NCBI GenBank assembly: GCA_037951165.1
Contig: JBBDHG010000439.1
Location: 1-64,000 of the forward strand
Reading direction: 5' to 3'
Length of the DNA: 64,000 nt
Source of the DNA: Lophius americanus
Lineage: Eukaryota > Chordata > Actinopteri > Lophiiformes > Lophiidae
Below the pieces are notes generated by a model. It ran no database searches, was not told the DNA's origin, and saw only the letters and a program-made list of their open reading frames with translations. Below, piece by piece: positions 58,601 to 64,000 of this stretch (position 1 is its first letter; each line of letters begins with the position of its first letter). The position numbers were made by a program, and so were the translations under genes.

Positions 58601-58798
58601 AACCACAAAGAATTTCTAATGAAAGTTCTAATGTATGGGTGGAGTATTTAATTCACATTTAAAACAACTCAAACGTTGTTATGTAAGGGTGGAGAATTTA
58701 AACCAAGGTAAAAGTTCTAATGCAAGGATGGAGTATTTTAACCAACCTGAATGTTCTAATATAAGGGTGCACTATTTAAACCACGGTAAAAGTTCAGA
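58601..58798 (+). repeat. 39-bp minisatellite block 1 (short class)
   Basis: About five units related to GGGTGGAGTATTTAAACC, the first truncated. It enters with AACCACAAAG after a TATGAGACAT unit and leaves with CGGTAAAAGTTCAGATA straight into TAACACATATA. One unit is altered (GTATTTAATTCACATTTAAA, about 58,643) compared with blocks 4-6 (GTATTTAAACCACATTTAAA). Base composition differs from the surrounding satellite. I do not recognise the family, and no open frame is notable. Confidence 0.88.
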
Positions 58799-59340
58799 TA
58801 TAACACATATATAACACAACACATAACACATAACACAAAACATATATAACATATATAACACATATATGACACATAAAGGAGACATACTCAACACATACAT
58901 AACATATATTACACAGATATAACACATATATAACACATGTATAACACAAAACAGATATAACATATATAACACATATATGAGATATATATACCATATGTAA
59001 CACATATATAACCCAAATATAACACAAAACATATATAACATATATAACATATATAACATATATAACATATAATACATATATAACATATATAACATATATA
59101 ACACGTATATAACACATATATGACACATATATAACACATATGAGACATACATAACATACATAACACATACATAACATACATAACACATACATAACATACA
59201 TAACACATGTATAACACATATATGGGACATATATAACACAAATATAACACGTATATAACACATATATGACACATATATAACACATATAGGAGACATACGT
59301 AACACATATATAACACATATGAGAGACGCATATGAGACAT

Positions 59341-59852
59341 TATTAAGGTTGGAGTATTTAAACGGCAGTAAAAGTTCTAATGAAAGGGTGGAGTATACAA
59401 ACCGCCAGTAAAAGTTCAAATGTAAGGGTGGGGAATTTAAACTACAGGTGAAGTTCTAAAGTAAGGGTGGAGTATTTATACCAACTCAAAAGTTCTTATG
59501 TAAGGGTGGAGAATTTAAACCACAGGTGAAGTTCTAATGTAAGGGTGGAGTATTTATACCAACTCAAAAGTTCTTACGTAAGGTTGGAGTATTTAAACCA
59601 CAGTAAAAGTGTTAATTTAAGGTTGGAGTGTTTAAAACAACCTGAAAGTTAGGGTGTAATATTTAAACCACAGTAAAAGTTCTAATGAAAGGGTGGAGTA
59701 TTTAAACCACATTTAAAACAACTCAAACGTTTTTATGTAAGGGTGGAGAATTTAAACCAAGGTAAAAGTTATAATGTAAGGATGGAGTATTCTAACCAAC
59801 CTGAATATTCTAATATAAAGGTGCACTATTTAAACCACGGTAAAAGTTAAGA
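59341..59852 (+). repeat. 39-bp minisatellite block 2 (long class, about 13 units)
   Basis: Thirteen consecutive units of about 39 bp, best seen at GGGTGGAGAATTTAAACCAC and GGGTGGAGTATTTATACCAA, mostly ending GTTCTAATGTAA. One unit is short (CTGAAAGTTAGGGTGTAAT, about 59,640) and one long (about 50 bp, ACATTTAAAACAACTCAAAC). It enters from a satellite unit reading GCATATGAGACATTATTAAG and exits through CGGTAAAAGTTAAGATATAA. The last four units correspond to the short-class blocks. Confidence 0.88.
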
Positions 59853-60168
59853 TATAACACATATATAACACATATATAACACAACACATATATAACACAA
59901 AACATATATAACATATATAACACATATATAACACATATATGAGACATATATAACACAAATATAACACATATATAACACATATGAGACATACATAACATAC
60001 ATAACACATACATAACATACATAACACATATATAACACATGTATGAGACATATAACATATAACATATATACATATATGAGACATATATAACATATATAAC
60101 ATATATAACATATAATACATATATAACATATATAACATATATAACCTTTAAATAAATAACCGTTTAAT

Positions 60169-60200
60169 GTTTTGTTATATACACATGTATATAACAAAAC
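60169..60200. other. 15-bp inverted repeat (hairpin) at the end of composite copy 1
   Basis: GTTTTGTTATATACA and its exact reverse complement TGTATATAACAAAAC flank a 2-nt spacer (CA). It follows the short unique tail CTTTAAATAAATAACCG and lies 14 bp left of the + orientation island. There is no T- or U-rich terminator context and no gene to terminate, so I treat it as a structural junction element rather than a transcription terminator. Confidence 0.85.
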
Positions 60201-60214
60201 ATATATAACACGAG

Positions 60215-60364
60215 TATGTGTTATATATGTGTTATATATGTTATATATGTGTTATATATGTGTTATATCTGTGTAATATATGTTATACTTGTTATATGTG
60301 TTATATATGTTTTATATGTGTTCTATATGTCTCATATATGTGTTATATATGTTTTATATGTGTT
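60215..60364 (+). repeat. 150-bp island in left-array orientation inside the reversed array
   Basis: Between about 60,215 and 60,364 the + strand returns to TGTGTTATATA-type units, including TATATCTGTGTAATATATG and TATACTTGTTATATGTG, both familiar from the left array. The right edge is an inverted repeat: 60,327-60,364 and 60,365-60,404 are reverse complements over about 38-40 bp with a 2-bp indel and few mismatches, centred on TATATGTGTTAACACATATA. The equivalent place after composite copy 2 (about 61,836) has no such island. Confidence 0.85.
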
Positions 60365-60918
60365 AACACATATATAACACAAATATAACACATATATGAG
60401 ACATATATAACACATATATAACACATATATTACACATATATGAGACATATATAACATATATAACACATATATAACACATATATGACACATAAAGGAGACA
60501 TACTCAACACATACATAACATATATTACACAGATATAACACATATATAACACATGTATAACACAAAACAGATATAACATATATAACACATATATGAGATA
60601 TATATACCATATGTAACACATATATAACCCAAATATAACACAAAACATATATAACATATATAACATATAATACATATATAACATATATAACATATATAAC
60701 ACGTATATAACACATATATGACACATATATAACACATATGAGACATACATAACATACATAACACATACATAACATACATAACACATGTATAACACATATA
60801 TGGGACATATATAACACAAATATAACACGTATATAACACATATATGACACATATATAACACATATAGGAGACATACGTAACACATATATAACACATATGA
60901 GAGACGCATATGAGACAT

Positions 60919-61431
60919 TATTAAGGTTGGAGTATTTAAACGGCAGTAAAAGTTCTAATGAAAGGGTGGAGTATACAAACCGCCAGTAAAAGTTCAAATG
61001 TAAGGGTGGGGAATTTAAACTACAGGTGAAGTTCTAAAGTAAGGGTGGAGTATTTATACCAACTCAAAAGTTCTTATGTAAGGGTGGAGAATTTAAACCA
61101 CAGGTGAAGTTCTAATGTAAGGGTGGAGTATTTATACCAACTCAAAAGTTCTTACGTAAGGTTGGAGTATTTAAACCACAGTAAAAGTGTTAATTTAAGG
61201 TTGGAGTGTTTAAAACAACCTGAAAGTTAGGGTGTAATATTTAAACCACAGTAAAAGTTCTAATGAAAGGGTGGAGTATTTAAACCACATTTAAAACAAC
61301 TCAAACGTTTTTATGTAAGGGTGGAGAATTTAAACCAAGGTAAAAGTTATAATGTAAGGATGGAGTATTCTAACCAACCTGAATGTTCTAATATAAAGGT
61401 GCACTATTTAAACCACGGTAAAAGTTAAGAT
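60919..61431 (+). repeat. 39-bp minisatellite block 3 (long class)
   Basis: Second long block, aligning with block 2 at an offset of 1,578 bp across all 13 units. One substitution was noticed: CTGAATGTTC here against CTGAATATTC near 59,801. Long-class signatures are GTTATAATGTAAGG, GTATTCTAACC, ATATAAAGGTGC and GTTAAGATATAA. The short class has GTTCTAATGCAAGG, GTATTTTAACC, ATATAAGGGTGC and GTTCAGATATAA. Confidence 0.88.
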
Positions 61432-61801
61432 ATAACACATATATAACACATATATAACACAACACATATATAACACAAAACATATATAACATATATAACA
61501 CATATATAACACATATATGAGACATATATAACACAAATATAACACATATATAACACATATGAGACATACATAACATACATAACACATACATAACATACAT
61601 AACACATATATAACACATGTATGAGACATATAACATATAACATATATACATATATGAGACATATATAACACATATATGACACATATATAACACGTATATA
61701 ACACATATATGAGACATATATAACATATATAACATATATAACATATAATACATATATAACATATATAACATATATAACCTTTAAATAAATAACCGTTTAA
61801 T

Positions 61802-61835
61802 GTTTTGTTAGGGTTAGACATGTATATAACAAAAC
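61802..61835. other. altered hairpin with TTAGGGTTAG in the loop, end of composite copy 2
   Basis: Homologous to 60,169-60,200, but the inner arm is replaced. GTTTTGTTA and TAACAAAAC (9-bp perfect arms) enclose a 16-nt loop, 61,811-61,826, beginning GGGTTAGACATG. Reading through, 61,808-61,816 is TTAGGGTTA, one and a half vertebrate-type telomere repeats. That is far too little to call a telomere; it may be chance or a trace of end repair. Confidence 0.75.
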
Positions 61836-62232
61836 ATACATACATAACACATATAACACATATATAACACGTATATAACACATATATGAGACATACATAA
61901 CACATATATGACACATATATAACACAGATATAACACATATAAAACACATATATAACACAACACATATATAACACAAAACATATATAACATATATAACACA
62001 TTTATAACATATATAACACATTTATAACATGTATATAACACATATTTGAGACATATATAACACATATATAACACATATATATCACATATATAACACATAT
62101 GAGACATACATAACATACATAACACATATATATAATATATGAGACATATATAACATACATAACACATATAAAACACAAATATAACACATATATAACACAT
62201 ATGTAATACGTATATAACACATATGAGACATA
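61836..62232 (-). repeat. reversed 11-mer array between composite copy 2 and block 4
   Basis: TATATAACACA units only. The right part (about 62,011-62,232, with ACATTTATAACATGTATATA and ATATATATCACATATA) is the same spacer that precedes blocks 5 and 6. It also resembles 58,437-58,600 before block 1. No gene seen. Confidence 0.8.
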
Positions 62233-62431
62233 TAACCACAAAGAAGTTCTAATGAAAGTTCTAATGTATGGGTGGAGTATTTAAACCACATTTAAAACAA
62301 CTCAAACGTTGTTATGTAAGGGTGGAGAATTTAAACCAAGGTAAAAGTTCTAATGCAAGGATGGAGTATTTTAACCAACCTGAATGTTCTAATATAAGGG
62401 TGCACTATTTAAACCACGGTAAAAGTTCAGA
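62233..62431 (+). repeat. 39-bp minisatellite block 4 (short class)
   Basis: Short-class block entering with AACCACAAAGAAGTTC and leaving with GGTAAAAGTTCAGATATAAC. Aside from single-base differences (AACCACAAAG against AATCACAAAG; GTTCTAATGAAAG against GTTCTAATTGAAAG) it matches blocks 5 and 6. First of three blocks spaced 675 bp apart. Confidence 0.9.
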
Positions 62432-62907
62432 TATAACACATATATAACACATATTTAACACAACACATATATAACACAAAACATATATAACATATATAAC
62501 ACATATATAACATGTATAACACATATATGAGACATACATAACACATATATGACACATACATAACATACATAACACATATATAACACATATATGAGACATA
62601 CATAACACATATATGACACATATATAACACAACACATATATAACACAAAACATATATAACATATATAACACATATATAACATATATAACACATTTATAAC
62701 ATGTATATAACACATATTTGAGACATATATAACACATATATAACACATATATATCACATATATAACACATATGAGACATACATAACATACATAACACATA
62801 TATATATAATATATGAGACATATATAACATACATAACACATATAAAACACAAATATAACACATATATAACACATATGAAATACGTATATAACACATATGA
62901 GACATAT

Positions 62908-63107
62908 AATCACAAAGAAGTTCTAATTGAAAGTTCTAATGTATGGGTGGAGTATTTAAACCACATTTAAAACAACTCAAACGTTGTTATGTAAGGGTGG
63001 AGAATTTAAACCAAGGTAAAAGTTCTAATGCAAGGATGGAGTATTTTAACCAACCTGAATGTTCTAATATAAGGGTGCACTATTTAAACCACGGTAAAAG
63101 TTCAGAT
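62908..63107 (+). repeat. 39-bp minisatellite block 5 (short class)
   Basis: Enters with AATCACAAAGAAGTTC, then about four full units (GGGTGGAGTATTTAAACCAC, GGGTGGAGAATTTAAACC, GGATGGAGTATTTTAACC, GGGTGCACTATTTAAACC), and exits with AAAAGTTCAGATATAACACA. No coding or RNA structure is apparent. Confidence 0.9.
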
Positions 63108-63582
63108 ATAACACATATATAACACATATTTAACACAACACATATATAACACAAAACATATATAACATATATAACACATATATAACATATATAACACATA
63201 TATGAGACATACATAACACATATATGACACATACATAACATACATAACACATATATAACACATATATGAGACATACATAACACATATATGACACATATAT
63301 AACACAACACATATATAACACAAAACATATATAACATATATAACACATATATAACATATATAACACATTTATAACATGTATATAACACATATTTGAGACA
63401 TATATAACACATATATAACACATATATATCACATATATAACACATATGAGACATACATAACATACATAACACATATATATATAATATATGAGACATATAT
63501 AACATACATAACACATATAAAACACAAATATAACACATATATAACACATATGAAATACGTATATAACACATATGAGACATAT

Positions 63583-63780
63583 AATCACAAAGAAGTTCTA
63601 ATTGAAAGTTCTAATGTATGGGTGGAGTATTTAAACCACATTTAAAACAACTCAAACGTTGTTATGTAAGGGTGGAGAATTTAAACCAAGGTAAAAGTTC
63701 TAATGCAAGGATGGAGTATTTTAACCAACCTGAATGTTCTAATATAAGGGTGCACTATTTAAAACACGGTAAAAGTTCAG
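63583..63780 (+). repeat. 39-bp minisatellite block 6 (short class)
   Basis: Copy of block 5 at +675 bp. One visible substitution in the last unit: GCACTATTTAAAACACGG here, GCACTATTTAAACCACGG in blocks 4 and 5. The exit into the satellite is the same as in all six blocks, so the right edge of the minisatellite is fixed whereas the left edge varies between the short and long classes. Confidence 0.9.
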
Positions 63781-64000
63781 ATATAACACATATATAACAC
63801 ATATTTAACACAACACATATATAACACAAAACATATATAACATATATAACACATATATAACATATATAACACATATATAACACATATATGAGACATATAT
63901 AACACATATATGAGACATACATAACACATATATGACACATATATAACACATTTAGGAGACATACATAACACAAATATAACACATATATGAGATATATATA

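Larger units (their letters stand above)
58859..61803. repeat. tandem pair of composite units, about 1.6 kb apart
   Basis: 58,859-60,168 recurs at 60,475-61,801. The offset is 1,616 bp at the left, 1,578 at the long minisatellite blocks, and 1,633 at the right end. The changes are explained by visible whole-unit indels. Copy 2 lacks 18 bp (two 9-bp ATATAACAT units) near 59,050 and 20 bp (one 11+9 pair) near 59,190. Copy 2 has 55 bp more (five 11-mers) near 61,670-61,724. Each copy consists of reverse-orientation 11-mer array, then a 512-bp minisatellite block, then array, then a short unique tail CCTTTAAATAAATAACCG. Confidence 0.87.
58431..64000 (-). repeat. 11-bp satellite in opposite orientation, composite with 39-bp blocks
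   Basis: On the + strand the units read TATATAACACA and TATATGAGACA, the reverse complements of those at 1-58,430. The HOR marker ending in ATACGTATATAACACATATG at 62,195-62,233 is an exact 39-bp reverse complement of 985-1,023. The array is cut by six 39-bp-minisatellite blocks. Marker strings CTCAACAC/GGAGACATA near 58,880 and 60,496 and TATATATACCATATG near 58,983 match family I rather than II or III. No genes. The long minus-strand frames here are the same stop-free satellite frames as on the + strand further left. Confidence 0.93.
62432..64000 (-). repeat. 675-bp composite tandem repeat, continuing past the window edge
   Basis: The 476-bp reversed 11-mer spacer at 62,432-62,907 and that at 63,108-63,582 align at a 675-bp offset, with essentially one substitution seen (AACATGTATAACAC against AACATATATAACAC near 62,512/63,187). 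With the intervening blocks they form a regular composite repeat. The spacer after block 6 (63,781 on) starts the same way but departs near 63,860 and includes CATTTAGGAGACATAC at about 63,948. The true right edge lies outside the window. Confidence 0.87.

Noticed and set aside
58772..59419. 215-codon minus-strand frame running through minisatellite block 2's left edge
   Set aside because: It is the same stop-free satellite frame read from the reversed array, with a short non-repetitive start from the minisatellite. It is duplicated at 60,332-60,997 because the DNA is duplicated.
60169..60200. Rho-independent terminator or transposon terminal inverted repeats
   Set aside because: No gene precedes it, the stem is AT-rich, there is no transposase frame or target-site duplication, and both arms are adjacent, which fits a palindromic junction better.
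61807..61816. Telomere or interstitial telomere tract (TTAGGGTTAG)
   Set aside because: Only about one and a half repeats, within a hairpin loop. The sister copy lacks it.
58601..63780. CRISPR array (regularly spaced repeats)
   Set aside because: The 39-bp units are directly adjacent and variable, without unique spacers, and there are no cas genes. The 675-bp spacing is a satellite composite.
58431..64000. tRNA, rRNA or other structured RNA genes
   Set aside because: No conserved tRNA or rRNA motif was recognised on either strand. The only structures are palindromes in satellite units.

Overview
I see no gene in this window. It is about 64 kb of tandemly repeated, very AT-rich satellite DNA. 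Nearly every base from 1 to about 58,430 is made of variants of one 11-bp unit, TGTGTTATATA on the + strand (2 G+C of 11), plus a 9-bp short form TGTTATATA and point variants such as TGTCTCATATA, TGTGTTATGTA and TGTGTCATATA. From about 58,430 to 64,000 the same satellite runs in the opposite orientation (TATATAACACA on the + strand) and is interrupted by six blocks of an unrelated 39-bp minisatellite (GGGTGGAGTATTTAAACC...). I recognise no protein-coding gene, rRNA, tRNA, CRISPR array or transposon. A non-coding array of this size and higher-order organisation suggests a eukaryotic nuclear heterochromatic, pericentromeric or subtelomeric locus. The sequence alone does not identify the species.

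Layout. 1-10,020: older mosaic with family-I markers, a 730-bp tandem duplication at the start and a 935-bp one at 6.59-8.47 kb. 10,020-30,840: family II, long higher-order repeats (HORs) repeated at offsets of about 3.83/3.84, 4.85, 3.99 and 1.46 kb, plus a 2.9-kb segment copied 10,953 bp away. 30,840-32,500: transition, with a copy of the 5.6-6.2 kb segment at an offset of 26,140 bp. 32,500-47,600: family I again, in units of about 1.95, 2.69, 4.07 and 2.71 kb. 47,600-58,430: family III, units of about 1.74, 3.87, 4.24 and 0.94 kb that shorten toward the right. 58,430: polarity switch at a 14-bp perfect palindrome. 58,431-64,000: reverse-orientation array built of composite units (11-mer array plus 39-bp block), first in a roughly 1.6-kb tandem pair, then in a 675-bp ladder. 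A 150-bp island at about 60,215-60,364 flips back to the left-hand orientation.

The long open reading frames (up to about 890 codons, period MCYICVIYVLY) are an arithmetic by-product. The 11-mer has no stop codon in any frame on the T/G-rich strand and 11 is not a multiple of 3, so all three frames stay open until a variant unit supplies a stop. The biological interest lies in array architecture: family-specific marker variants, near-identical multi-kb copies, inverted junctions with palindromes, and the composite 11-bp/39-bp units. All of it also needs to be weighed against assembly error in such repetitive sequence. Comparisons were made by eye, so copy boundaries are approximate to about one or two 11-bp units.
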